Below, one piece after another: positions 11,152 to 19,246 of a DNA stretch of 64,000 nucleotides (within the stretch, counting starts at the first letter, position 1; every line of letters begins with the position of its first letter). The translations under genes and the position numbers were made by a program. Source of the stretch: DASZFV01 sp035549075 (GTDB lineage Bacteria; Myxococcota_A; Polyangia; Fen-1088); contig DASZRT010000092.1 in assembly GCA_035549075.1 (NCBI GenBank), forward strand, positions 1-64,000, written 5' to 3'. The notes under the pieces are model-generated. The model did not search any database and had not been told where the DNA came from. It saw only the letters and a list, made by a program, of their open reading frames with translations.

Positions 11152-11595
11152 GTGCTGAGAGTTTTTCACGCCCGCGGCCGGCACCGTCACAGCGAGCGCG
11201 GCGGCGCCGCCGTCGAGTTCGCGATCGTGCTGCCGCTGTTCTGCGCGGTGCTCTTCGGCATCATCGACTACGGCTGGTACTTCTACCAGCGCATGGCGAT
11301 CTCGGCCGCCGTCCGCGACGGCCTGCGCACGGGCGTGACGATCAGCCAAAGCGCGACCACGCCCAACGACTGCGCGTCGATCGCCATCGCGCGCGCCAAG
11401 GCAGACCTCACGGGCTCGGCGCTCGATCCGACGAGCGTGACGTTCGCGACGTCGAATTCCAGCGCCTACCCGACGAGGGCCATGACCTTGAGCGCGACCT
11501 ACACGCCCAAGGCGCTCATCAGCTTCATCCCGTTCCCGGCGTCGGCGGCGACGTTCTCGATGACGATGATGTACGAAGTCCAGGTCGCGCCGTAG
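11152..11595 (+). CDS. TadE-like pilus assembly / pseudopilin protein
   Basis: A 147-residue protein with the TadE signature: a short basic leader, then ERGGAAVEFAIVLPLFCAVLFG as the single N-terminal membrane span, then IDYGWYFYQRMAIS. TadE and TadF are minor pseudopilins processed by TadV in Flp/Tad pilus systems. It starts at GTG 11152, the first codon giving the basic n-region. It faces a TadG-like gene across 10 bases. No TadA/B/C/Z or prepilin peptidase is in the window, so this is an isolated Tad-type locus. Confidence 0.88.
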   Translation: MLRVFHARGRHRHSERGGAAVEFAIVLPLFCAVLFGIIDYGWYFYQRMAISAAVRDGLRTGVTISQSATTPNDCASIAIARAKADLTGSALDPTSVTFATSNSSAYPTRAMTLSATYTPKALISFIPFPASAATFSMTMMYEVQVAP

Positions 11596-11605
11596 CGCGC
11601 GGCCG

Positions 11606-13162
11606 CTACTTCACGAGCGAGACCGGCACGCGCGCCGGGATGGCCTTGAGCAGCGTCGCGAACTGCGTGCTGTCGCCCGTCGTGACGCCCGTGCCGCGGC
11701 CGCGCGCGAGGCCCGTGCCGAACGCCGCCGAGACCGACGTCGGATCGTTGCCGTAAAAGCCAACGACGTAGATGTCGACCATGTGGCTCGAGTCGGTCGC
11801 GATGTCGGCCTCGTCGATCGCCTTCTTGAGCAGCGTCTGCGCCGCCGTGCAGGCCGTCGCCCCGTTGGGCGACGCGCCCGGGTTGCCGTCGCCCCACGCG
11901 CCGCCGCCATAGTTGACGCCCTTGTACGTGTAGTGCGTGCCGCCGCAGGTGAGCGCGTTCGCGCAGCACGGATCCCAGGGGTCGCTCGACGACTTGCCCG
12001 GCGGGGGGGTCACGCCGTCGCCGCCGTACGTGTGGCCGCACAGGCTTCCGCCGCCGATGCCCGTGCACGCCATGGGCGTGCCGTCGGCGATGAGGATCAG
12101 CGTGCGCGAATCGTAGGGGTTCGTCGTGGGCGGGTCGGCCGCGACGAGCTTCGCGACGCCGTCGTGGATGGCCGCGCCGAGATCGGTGCCGGCGTAGAGG
12201 CCCGACGGACCGCCGTCCGAGCAGTACTGCACCCAGCTGTGGTTCGGGAACGCATACTGCTCCGACGTCGGCAGCACGCCGACCTTGTTGACCGGGGGAC
12301 ACTGGCGATAACCACCGGGCACGGCGGCCAGCGCGGGCGGCCCCGCGAACGGGAACGTCGGCGCGTTGGCCTTGCTGCAGACGGCGATGCCCTTCGTCTG
12401 CGGCGGCGTCGTGCCGCCGCCCGCGCTCTGCTTCACGCCGAGCGTCGAGAAGTCGGGCTTCCACACGGGGTAGATGTTCGTCGCGTAGTTCATGCGGACG
12501 TTCATCAGCCCGGTCAGCTGCTTCGTGTTGCCCGTGAACATGTCGAGGCCGATGTAGTCCGCGGGCGTGCCGCCGGCGCCGTTGATGTACGTGAGCAGCT
12601 GAACGGCGGCGTCGGCGGCGTTGTCGATGTCGCAGATGTAATCGTCGGAGATCTGCATCTCGACCTGAAAGTAGCGAGCGGCGTAGGTCGCCGTCACCGA
12701 GTGTTGAACGTTCGCCGTGGCCTGACCGAGGATGCGCCCGAAGGTGAGGTCGACCTTGCCCGACGTGTTCGACAGGTGGGAGCCGACGATTTGCACGCCG
12801 CGCGTGGGCGTGCCACCGGCGACGAACAGCTTGGTCGAGAAGTCGTAGCTACCGAACACGATGTCGCTCGTGTTGAGGCTGACGGGGATGCCGAGCACGG
12901 TGTTCTTGCTGGCGATCGTCTGTGCAGCTGCCGTCGCCTGCGTCGTGTCGTTCGTCATCGCGAGCGTGATGCTCGCGGCGTGTGCGGCAGCGTCGACGGC
13001 GTTCTGCATCTCCTCGCGCGCGACGCGCACGTAGGCCATGTCGAAGCCCATCGCCGCGAACGCCATGATCATCGTGAGCGAGAAGCCCATGAGCACGGCC
13101 ATCGCGCCGCGCTCGGGATTTCGCGGCGGCTTCTTCGCGATGGGCTCGTGCGGGTGGTGCAT
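11606..13162 (-). CDS. TadG-like pilus assembly protein with vWA-type region
   Basis: A 518-residue protein opening with RGAMAVLMGFSLTMIMAFAAMGFDMAYV, the TadE/TadG-type N-terminal membrane span, followed by EEMQNAVDAAAHAAS typical of TadG. The large exported part contains a von Willebrand factor A-like core (IHDGVAKLV, then LILIADGTPMAC) and many Cys residues around residues 370-400 that could form disulfides. TadG proteins probably anchor or assemble Flp pili in the envelope. Convergent to the TadE-like gene; both are presumably used by a Tad machine encoded elsewhere. Confidence 0.85.
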   Translation of the reverse strand: MHHPHEPIAKKPPRNPERGAMAVLMGFSLTMIMAFAAMGFDMAYVRVAREEMQNAVDAAAHAASITLAMTNDTTQATAAAQTIASKNTVLGIPVSLNTSDIVFGSYDFSTKLFVAGGTPTRGVQIVGSHLSNTSGKVDLTFGRILGQATANVQHSVTATYAARYFQVEMQISDDYICDIDNAADAAVQLLTYINGAGGTPADYIGLDMFTGNTKQLTGLMNVRMNYATNIYPVWKPDFSTLGVKQSAGGGTTPPQTKGIAVCSKANAPTFPFAGPPALAAVPGGYRQCPPVNKVGVLPTSEQYAFPNHSWVQYCSDGGPSGLYAGTDLGAAIHDGVAKLVAADPPTTNPYDSRTLILIADGTPMACTGIGGGSLCGHTYGGDGVTPPPGKSSSDPWDPCCANALTCGGTHYTYKGVNYGGGAWGDGNPGASPNGATACTAAQTLLKKAIDEADIATDSSHMVDIYVVGFYGNDPTSVSAAFGTGLARGRGTGVTTGDSTQFATLLKAIPARVPVSLVK

Positions 13163-13190
13163 GGCTGCCCTGATTTTAAGGCAAAACGCG

Positions 13191-13246
13191 CGCTCGCCGC
13201 CAGGGCCGCCGCGGAAGATCGGCGGCCCTGGCGGTGGCGGCGAGCG
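13191..13246 (-). terminator. Long stem-loop after the VIT-vWA gene
   Basis: A 20-base arm (13191-13210) is matched by its inverse at 13221-13246, interrupted only by a 6-base insertion (GTGGCG) and separated by a 10-base loop. It begins 20 bases after the stop codon of the leftward VIT-vWA gene, and in that direction is followed by a short T-run (CGCGTTTTGCC), so it probably terminates that transcript before the TadG-like gene. Confidence 0.65.
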
Positions 13247-13266
13247 TCAGAGGACCGAAGGGACCT

Positions 13267-15855
13267 TCAGGTCGCCCCGACGCGGATGGTCAGAGTCGCC
13301 GTCGCCGTCGAGCCGGTCGGCCGCGCCGCGCTCGTGACGCCGACGAGCTTCGCCCGCAGGAACGTCGCCGTGGGCGTGTCGCCCGACACGATCCGAACGC
13401 CCGTGACCTTGCCGGAGGCGTCGACGGTGAGCTCGAGGACGACGGTGCCCGCCGGGCAGCGGGCTTCGAACGGCGCGAGCCTCCCCTTGACCGCCGCGAC
13501 CAGCGCCTCGGGTGCTGCGAGGGCCGTGATCGGCCCCGCGACGACGCTGATCCGTGGCGCCGCGGGCTTGCGGGCTGCTTCGTTCTTTTCGGCGCGGGCG
13601 CGGTCGTCCTTGGCCTCGTCGCGGGGCGTGGCCTCGTCGGCCTCGGCGACCGGCTCGGCGGCGCGCTTGGCGAGCGACGCGTGCGCGCCGACGCTGCGAG
13701 AGAACAGTCCAGACGGCGGCGGCGCCGAGGCCGGCGCCGCGGCGATGCCAGCGAGGCCACCACCACCGACGCCCTTGAGCATCCCCATCGCGCCCATCGA
13801 CTGCATACGAACCGCGCCCTGTCCGACGGCCAAGTTCGAGATGCCCTCGGGCATGGGCAACGGTTGCCTCACCGTCTCGCCGCCCCCGTTGCGGTTGGCG
13901 ATCTCGTGGTCGACGGCGACGAACGACGTGAACGACGTCAGCAGGCTGTGGCGCAGGCCGAGATCGGTGATCGCATCTTCGACGGGCTGGCCGCCGCCGA
14001 GGTGCAGCTCGTCTTCGAGCGTCGCGACCCAGCTGCGCGCCCACAGCCAGCGCAGCGCCTCGTTGCGCGCGCTCACGTCGGCGGCGCGCACCGGCAGCAC
14101 CGCCTGGAACGGCGCGCCGGCGCCCGCGAAGCCGGTGACGCGTACCTGGCCGCCCGGATCACCCTGATACTTGCCGAACAGCACGACGGGCCGCCGCGCG
14201 AGCAAGTCGGGCACCTTCGCGGGCGACACGTCGGTCGTGTGGAAGCCCTCGAACGCGACGCCGACGCGCGTGAGCACGGGTGACTCGATCATCGCGCGCA
14301 GGCGCTCGGCCTCGGCGACCGCCTTCTCGGGGCGCAGCACGACGAAGGGCTCGCCGCGGCCGGCGCGCGCGAGGCCTTCGATGAGCGCGCGGTTGACGCT
14401 GCTGCCGATGCCGAACGCGAACAAGTTTGCCTCGTCGAGGTGCTCGCGCACGAAGCGGAACGCCTCGGCCTCGACGCCGACGTAGCCGTCGGTGACGACG
14501 ACCACCGTCCGCGCGATGGCCTGCCCCAGCCGCGGGATCGCGTAGGCGCCGCGCAGGCCACCCATGAGCTCGGTGCCGCCGCCGCCGTGCTGCTTCTCGA
14601 TGAGATCGATGGCGTCGCGCACGTTGGCCGCCGTCGCCGGCACCGAGCCGCGCGGGCTCATGACGTAGTTCGCGCCCGAGAACAGCGCGACGTCGAAGTG
14701 GTCCGTCGGCCGCAGCTGGCCGAGCAGCTTGCGCATGAGCGCCTTCGCCGTCTCGAGCGGGAAGCCGTGCATCGACCCCGACACGTCGAGCAAGAACACG
14801 TACTCGCGGCCGGGGATCTGCGCCGGCGTCGGGCTGCGCGGCGGCTCCATCATGAGCGTGAAATAGCCTTCGCCGTCGGGGCCGCGCGGCGAGAGCAGCA
14901 GGCCCGTCTCGATGCGATCGCCCGCGAGGCGGTAGCGCAGCACGAAGTCGCGGTTGTTGCCGCCCGCGTCCTTGAGCTTCACGTCGGCGCTGTTCGCCGA
15001 GGCGTAGGCGACGTCGATCGCGTGCGAAGGCGACGTCACCTCTTTGAGGCCGACGCCCGTCTCGAGGTGCACGTCGAGCGCGAACTTCGTCGGAGAAGGC
15101 GTCCCCGCCGGCAGGTGCGGGTTCGCCATCCATTTGTCCTTCTGCGAATCGGCGCCGCCCGTGTAGCGCGGGCCCACGACGGTCGGGAACACGAATTCGT
15201 ACGTCGAATCCTGCGGCACCAGCAGCTCCGAGTAGTCGAGCTGCACCTCGATGTGATCACCGGGCATGAGGTTGGCCACGTTCATCGTGAAGACGTTGGG
15301 GCGCTCCTGCTCGAGCAGCGACGCGCGCTGGCCGTTGGCGCGCGCGGCCTCGTAGGTCTGGCGCGCGGCCGCGCGGCGATCGATGCGCGCCTCGACGACG
15401 CGCGCGCCGATCTTCATGCGCATGCCGTGGACCGCGGCGCGCGTCGACGCCGGGAACACGTAGACGGCCTCGATGGGCTTCGCGCCCGCGTTCTCGAAGA
15501 CCTGTTTCACCGAGACGTGCGCGATGACGCCGGCGACGTCGACGTGCGCCGACGTCTCCTTCAGCGGCAGGCGCTCGGTGCTCGGGTCGCCGCCCGAGAC
15601 GTACAAGTAGGGCGCGAGCGAGTGGTCGGTCGCGGGATCGACGTCGACGCCGTCGTTGGGGCCCGACGCGAGGTAGAGCTCGCCGTGGGCGCCGGTCGCG
15701 TCGAGCCGCGCGAGGACTTTCGACGGTGAAGGCGGCGGCGACGGCTTCGCGGTTGGTGCGGCCGACGCGGCGCCCGCGACGAGCGAGAGCGCCGAGAGGC
15801 CGAGGACGGAACGAGGACGGAGGCGGCGAAAGAGCGGGCGATGTTTGGTGGGCAT
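13267..15855 (-). CDS. VIT domain - von Willebrand factor A protein with TonB-like C-terminus
   Basis: An 862-residue exported protein. A signal peptide (LGLSALSLVAGAASA) is followed by a Pro-rich spacer. A VIT domain follows at about residues 90-230 (VDVAGVIAHVSVKQVFENAG, EAVYVFPASTRAAVHGM). A vWA domain at about 350-530 has an intact MIDAS motif DVSGS (357-361). A low-complexity Ala/Glu/Lys region then leads to a C-terminal TonB/AgmX-like fold (VLELTVDASGKVTGVRIVSGDTP). VIT-vWA proteins act in adhesion or metal-dependent protein binding; the TonB-like end is frequent in myxobacterial versions. Likely periplasmic or surface-exposed. No partner is evident. Confidence 0.9.
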   Translation of the reverse strand: MPTKHRPLFRRLRPRSVLGLSALSLVAGAASAAPTAKPSPPPSPSKVLARLDATGAHGELYLASGPNDGVDVDPATDHSLAPYLYVSGGDPSTERLPLKETSAHVDVAGVIAHVSVKQVFENAGAKPIEAVYVFPASTRAAVHGMRMKIGARVVEARIDRRAAARQTYEAARANGQRASLLEQERPNVFTMNVANLMPGDHIEVQLDYSELLVPQDSTYEFVFPTVVGPRYTGGADSQKDKWMANPHLPAGTPSPTKFALDVHLETGVGLKEVTSPSHAIDVAYASANSADVKLKDAGGNNRDFVLRYRLAGDRIETGLLLSPRGPDGEGYFTLMMEPPRSPTPAQIPGREYVFLLDVSGSMHGFPLETAKALMRKLLGQLRPTDHFDVALFSGANYVMSPRGSVPATAANVRDAIDLIEKQHGGGGTELMGGLRGAYAIPRLGQAIARTVVVVTDGYVGVEAEAFRFVREHLDEANLFAFGIGSSVNRALIEGLARAGRGEPFVVLRPEKAVAEAERLRAMIESPVLTRVGVAFEGFHTTDVSPAKVPDLLARRPVVLFGKYQGDPGGQVRVTGFAGAGAPFQAVLPVRAADVSARNEALRWLWARSWVATLEDELHLGGGQPVEDAITDLGLRHSLLTSFTSFVAVDHEIANRNGGGETVRQPLPMPEGISNLAVGQGAVRMQSMGAMGMLKGVGGGGLAGIAAAPASAPPPSGLFSRSVGAHASLAKRAAEPVAEADEATPRDEAKDDRARAEKNEAARKPAAPRISVVAGPITALAAPEALVAAVKGRLAPFEARCPAGTVVLELTVDASGKVTGVRIVSGDTPTATFLRAKLVGVTSAARPTGSTATATLTIRVGAT

Positions 15856-15907
15856 GCGCGACCGAGACGCACCACCCGCGCGGCCGATTTAGCGCGCGCG
15901 AAATTTC

Positions 15908-16570
15908 TTACGGGCGATCCCGGTACGGCTCGTCGTCGGCGTAGAAGTCGTGCTCGGCGCGCGCTTCGGTCGCCCACTCTTGGTACGACGGCAGCGCGAG
16001 AATCGTGGCGACGTACTGGCGCGCGGCGTCGGGCAGCGCGACGTCGTAGGTCGCGAAGCGGCTCGCGACGGGGGCGAAGTACGCGTCGGCGGCCGAGAAC
16101 GCGCCGAACAGGAACGGGCCGCCCTTCTCGGACGCGAAGCGGGCCGTGTCGGCCCAAAGCTCACACACGCGCGCGACGTCGCGCTTGGTCGCGAGGCCGA
16201 GCACGGGCATCGGGAGGTGCAGCTCGATGTTCATGCCCAGGTTGTTGCGCAGCGCCGAGAAGCTCGAGTGCATCTCGGCGCAGATCGACCGCGCCCGCGC
16301 GCGCGCCGCCGTGTCTTTGGGCCAAACGCCGTGCTCGGGGAACTTCTCGGCGACGTACTCGACGATCGCCAGCGAGTCCCAAACCGTGACGTCGCCGTCG
16401 ACCAGGATGGGCACGCGACCCGCGGGGTTGATCTTCTTCACGCGCGCCTTGAACGTCGGATCGTTGAAGCTGATTTTCTCTTCGTCGAAGGGGATCCCCA
16501 GCTGCTTGAGCAGGATCCACGGGCGCAGCGACCACGACGAGTAGTTCTTGTTCCCGATGACGAGCTTCAT
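15908..16570 (-). CDS. Glutathione S-transferase family protein
   Basis: A 220-residue protein with an N-terminal thioredoxin-fold GST domain (IGNKNYSSWSLRPWILLKQ; NPAGRVPILVDGD at about 51-63; then DSLAIVEYVAEKFPE) and an all-helical C-terminal domain. The YSSWSLRPW start is typical of the GST group related to maleylacetoacetate isomerase-like and uncharacterised proteobacterial GSTs. The start ATG at 16570 overlaps the stop of the upstream epimerase-like gene in an ATGA, so the two are translationally coupled. The substrate is unknown. Confidence 0.92.
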   Translation of the reverse strand: MKLVIGNKNYSSWSLRPWILLKQLGIPFDEEKISFNDPTFKARVKKINPAGRVPILVDGDVTVWDSLAIVEYVAEKFPEHGVWPKDTAARARARSICAEMHSSFSALRNNLGMNIELHLPMPVLGLATKRDVARVCELWADTARFASEKGGPFLFGAFSAADAYFAPVASRFATYDVALPDAARQYVATILALPSYQEWATEARAEHDFYADDEPYRDRP

Positions 16571-17268
16571 GCGGGCACCGTAGCACTCGACGCGGCGAGC
16601 GCGTTGATGTCCTTGTTGGTGAGGTACGTCTGCGGCGCGCCGCCCTTCGCGGCGGCGAGCATCGCGCGCCCGATGCGCTCCGTCGTCGTCACACTCGCGG
16701 GCGAGAGCACCTTGATGAGCGCGACGAGCGGCCACAGCACGGCGTAAAAGATCCGGTACAGCGTCGTGCGCGACTTGATGCCGTGGAGCGGCTGGATGAC
16801 GCCGGGGCGGAACATGTACGCCGCCTTGAACGGCATCTTGAGCAGCGCGTTCTCGGCGGCGCCCTTCACCCGAGCCCACATCGGGCCGGTCTTCTCGGTC
16901 GTGTCCGTGCCCGCGCCCGAGACGAACACGAACGTGAGGTTGGGGCTGCGGCGCGCGATGGCCTCGCCGGCGGCGACGGCGATGTCGTAGGTGACGGCGC
17001 GGTAGGCGGCCTCGGTCATGCCGGCCGAGGCGACGCCGAGGCAAAAGAAGCACGCGTCGTAGCCGGCGAGATCGGCCTCGATCGCCGAGAGGTTCGTCAG
17101 GTCGGGCACGACGCGCTCGACGAGCTTCGCGGCGTCACCTACGGCTGCGCTGCGGCCGAGTGACCGACGTCCGATCACCAGCACGCGCTCGACGTCCGGA
17201 TCGAGCAGGCACTCGCGCAACACGCCCTGCCCCACCATGCCCGAGGCGCCGTAAACGATGACCTTCAT
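16567..17268 (-). CDS. NAD(P)-binding epimerase/dehydratase-like protein
   Basis: A 233-residue Rossmann-fold protein starting KVIVYGASGMVGQGVLRECL, with GxxGxxG at about residues 8-13. The middle reads LTFVFVSGAGTDTTEKTGPMWARVKGAAE, which gives the atypical SDR (HTATIP2/TIP30-like) pattern in which the catalytic YxxxK is weak (W-R-V-K). Such proteins are predicted oxidoreductases without a defined substrate. ATG at 17268 is the natural start. It is the first gene of a two-gene operon with the GST (ATGA overlap), suggesting a shared detoxification role. Confidence 0.85.
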   Translation of the reverse strand: MKVIVYGASGMVGQGVLRECLLDPDVERVLVIGRRSLGRSAAVGDAAKLVERVVPDLTNLSAIEADLAGYDACFFCLGVASAGMTEAAYRAVTYDIAVAAGEAIARRSPNLTFVFVSGAGTDTTEKTGPMWARVKGAAENALLKMPFKAAYMFRPGVIQPLHGIKSRTTLYRIFYAVLWPLVALIKVLSPASVTTTERIGRAMLAAAKGGAPQTYLTNKDINALAASSATVPA

Positions 17269-17347
17269 GGCGCCATCCTGCGTCGCGGCGACGCGCGCGA
17301 CAAGCCCGGCATCGAGCTCGACTTGCGCCGCGATATGCTGCGCGCGC

Positions 17348-18730
17348 ATGCGACGTGTGTTGTTGGCTCTGGTGCGGTGGCTCGCCGAGGCGCTCGTGCG
17401 CCTCTATTACCCGGCGCGCGCCGTCGAGGGCGCCGAGCGCATCCCCGCGGGGCGCCCCGTCGTGTTCGTCGTGAACCACCCCAACGGGCTGCTCGATCCG
17501 CTCGTGCTGCGCGTCGCGACGGGGCGGCCCGCTCGTTTTCTCGCGAAGAGCACGCTGTTCGGCAACCCGTTCGGGCGGCTGGCGATGGACGCGTTCGGCT
17601 CGCTGCCCGTGTACCGCGTGCGCGACGCGGGCGCGCGCGCCAACGACGTCACCCGCAACGACGAGACGTTCGCGCGCTGCCGCGCGGCCCTCGCGCGCGG
17701 CGAGGCGCTCGCGCTGTTCCCCGAGGGCACGTCGCACTCGGACCCGCAGCTCAAGCCGCTCAAGACGGGCGCGGCGCGCATCGCGCTGTCGGCCGAGCGC
17801 GAATTCGCCGACGCCACGACGGGCGAGGCGCGCCTGCGCGCCGTCATCGTGCCCGTGGGTCTGTTCTACGAGCGCAAGGCGCGGTTTCGCTCGCGCGTGC
17901 TGCTCGTCGTGGGCGAGCCCGTCGAGACGGCGTCGCTGCTGCCCCGCTACCTGGCCGACGAGCGCGCGACGGTCGACGCGCTCACCGACGAGATCCGCGC
18001 GCGCATAGGCGCCGTCGTGCTGCAAGCCGAGACCAACGACCTGCTCGTCGGCATCGCGCGCGTCGCGCGCTGGACCGCCGACAAGAAGCCCGCCGACGAC
18101 GTCGCGAGCGAGGAGGCGCTGGCCGCCGACGTGCGGCGCGCGCGCGAGCTTGTCGAGGCCTACGAGCGCCTGCGCGCGCGCGACCCGGCGCGCGTCGACG
18201 CCGTCGTCGCCGAGGCGCGCGCCTACACGCGCACGCTGCGCCACCTCGGCGTGCGCGATCCGTGGGCTCTCGAGCTCGAGCCGATCGCGCCCCGCCGCCT
18301 GCTCGTCGCCGTCGGCAAGGCTTTGGTCGCGGCGCCGATCGCGCTCGTGGGCGCGATCCTCGGCTGGGGGCCCTACCGCCTCGCGGGCATCGTCGCCGAG
18401 CGCGTCACGAAGGAAGAAGACGTCCTCGGCACCGTGAAGCTCATCGCGGGCGCGACGTTCCTGTTCGTCGCGTGGGCCGCCGAGGCCGCCGTCGCCGCCG
18501 CGATCACCGACCGCGCGAGCGTCGGCGTCGCCGTGTTTCTCATCGGCGTGAGCGCCGGCTACGTCGCGCTTTGGTTCGACGAGCTCGTCGTCGACACGGC
18601 GCTCGCCGTGCGCACGCTGTGGCTGCGCGCCTTCCACTTCGACATGGCCCGCCAGCTGGGCGAGCGCCGCCGCGCCCTCGCCGACTCCGTTTCGCGCGCC
18701 CTCGAAGAGGCGTCGACGGACGCGTCGTGA
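17348..18730 (+). CDS. PlsC-type acyltransferase with C-terminal membrane region
   Basis: A 460-residue phospholipid/glycerol acyltransferase. The acyltransferase block I is NHPNGLLDPL (from residue 43), with His44 and Asp50 spaced HX5D as in the large Gat/Sct1-like subfamily rather than the HX4D of PlsC. Later motifs are FLAKSTLF, GSLPVYRVRD and FPEGTSHSDP. The last 130 residues hold two or three membrane spans (LVAAPIALVGAILGWGPYR, FLFVAWAAEAAVAAAI, VAVFLIGVSAGYVAL). Probable role: acylating glycerol-3-phosphate or lysophosphatidate at the inner membrane. The stop overlaps the next start (GTGA). Confidence 0.88.
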   Translation: MRRVLLALVRWLAEALVRLYYPARAVEGAERIPAGRPVVFVVNHPNGLLDPLVLRVATGRPARFLAKSTLFGNPFGRLAMDAFGSLPVYRVRDAGARANDVTRNDETFARCRAALARGEALALFPEGTSHSDPQLKPLKTGAARIALSAEREFADATTGEARLRAVIVPVGLFYERKARFRSRVLLVVGEPVETASLLPRYLADERATVDALTDEIRARIGAVVLQAETNDLLVGIARVARWTADKKPADDVASEEALAADVRRARELVEAYERLRARDPARVDAVVAEARAYTRTLRHLGVRDPWALELEPIAPRRLLVAVGKALVAAPIALVGAILGWGPYRLAGIVAERVTKEEDVLGTVKLIAGATFLFVAWAAEAAVAAAITDRASVGVAVFLIGVSAGYVALWFDELVVDTALAVRTLWLRAFHFDMARQLGERRRALADSVSRALEEASTDAS

Positions 18731-19191
18731 GCCTCGCGCGCAAATACGCCACCCTCGTCGAGCTGCGACGGCGCCGCGACGAAGGCGGAGATCCTTTCGG
18801 CGGCGGCACCCTGCGCGCCCTCGCCGCCGAATTCCCCGGCTGCTTGCGCGAGCTCGACACCCTCGGCCTCCCCGAGCTCGAACGCCGCGCGGCCGTCACC
18901 GCCTCGAAGGGCGACGAGCCGTGGGTCGCCTGGATCGGCGCCTATCATTCCCTCATGCGCGCCGCCCTAGCCGTCCGATCAGCGCCCCCCGACGCCAATC
19001 TCATCAGCATTGCGACCGCAGCAGCAGGCTTCTCAATCGACGAGTCGTTCGTCTCCTCGATCCAGTCTCCACCTCAAGGCCGAATGTCCGTCGTGATTTT
19101 CCGCGTGCTCGCCTCCCGCTTCAAAGTCCCCGCGATCGAAATCTCATCCGCCCTCTTCCCCCTCCGTCGCCCGTCGCCCTATCACCTCTAG
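18727..19191 (+). CDS. Small hypothetical protein coupled to the acyltransferase
   Basis: A 154-residue protein beginning at GTG 18727, inside the stop codon of the acyltransferase (GTGA overlap), so almost certainly co-translated. The first 85 residues are helical and charged (KYATLVELRRRRDEGGDPFGGG ... ALAAEFPGCLRELDTL), with WVAWIGAYHSLMRAAL near residue 70. The last 60 residues, from about base 18990, have noticeably lower GC and different codon use. That tail may be a degraded or acquired extension. Family not recognised. Confidence 0.7.
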   Translation: MSLARKYATLVELRRRRDEGGDPFGGGTLRALAAEFPGCLRELDTLGLPELERRAAVTASKGDEPWVAWIGAYHSLMRAALAVRSAPPDANLISIATAAAGFSIDESFVSSIQSPPQGRMSVVIFRVLASRFKVPAIEISSALFPLRRPSPYHL

Positions 19192-19212
19192 CCACCGCCG
19201 CGCCGGCTCGCT

Positions 19213-19243
19213 CCCACGAGGGGGGCGCAGCCCCCTTCGCGCG
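19213..19243 (-). terminator. Stem-loop repeat, copy A
   Basis: Read leftward, this is CGCGCGAAGGGGGC, a three-base loop (TGC), then GCCCCCCTCGTGGG. The perfect GGGGGC/GCCCCC stem begins 4 bases after the stop of the NGL-repeat lipoprotein and lies in the convergent gap with the gene ending at 19191, so it can terminate transcripts from both sides. A 31-base match (29 identical) occurs at 51108-51138, also right after a lipoprotein stop codon and in the same orientation relative to that gene. Confidence 0.65.
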
Positions 19244-19246
19244 TCT

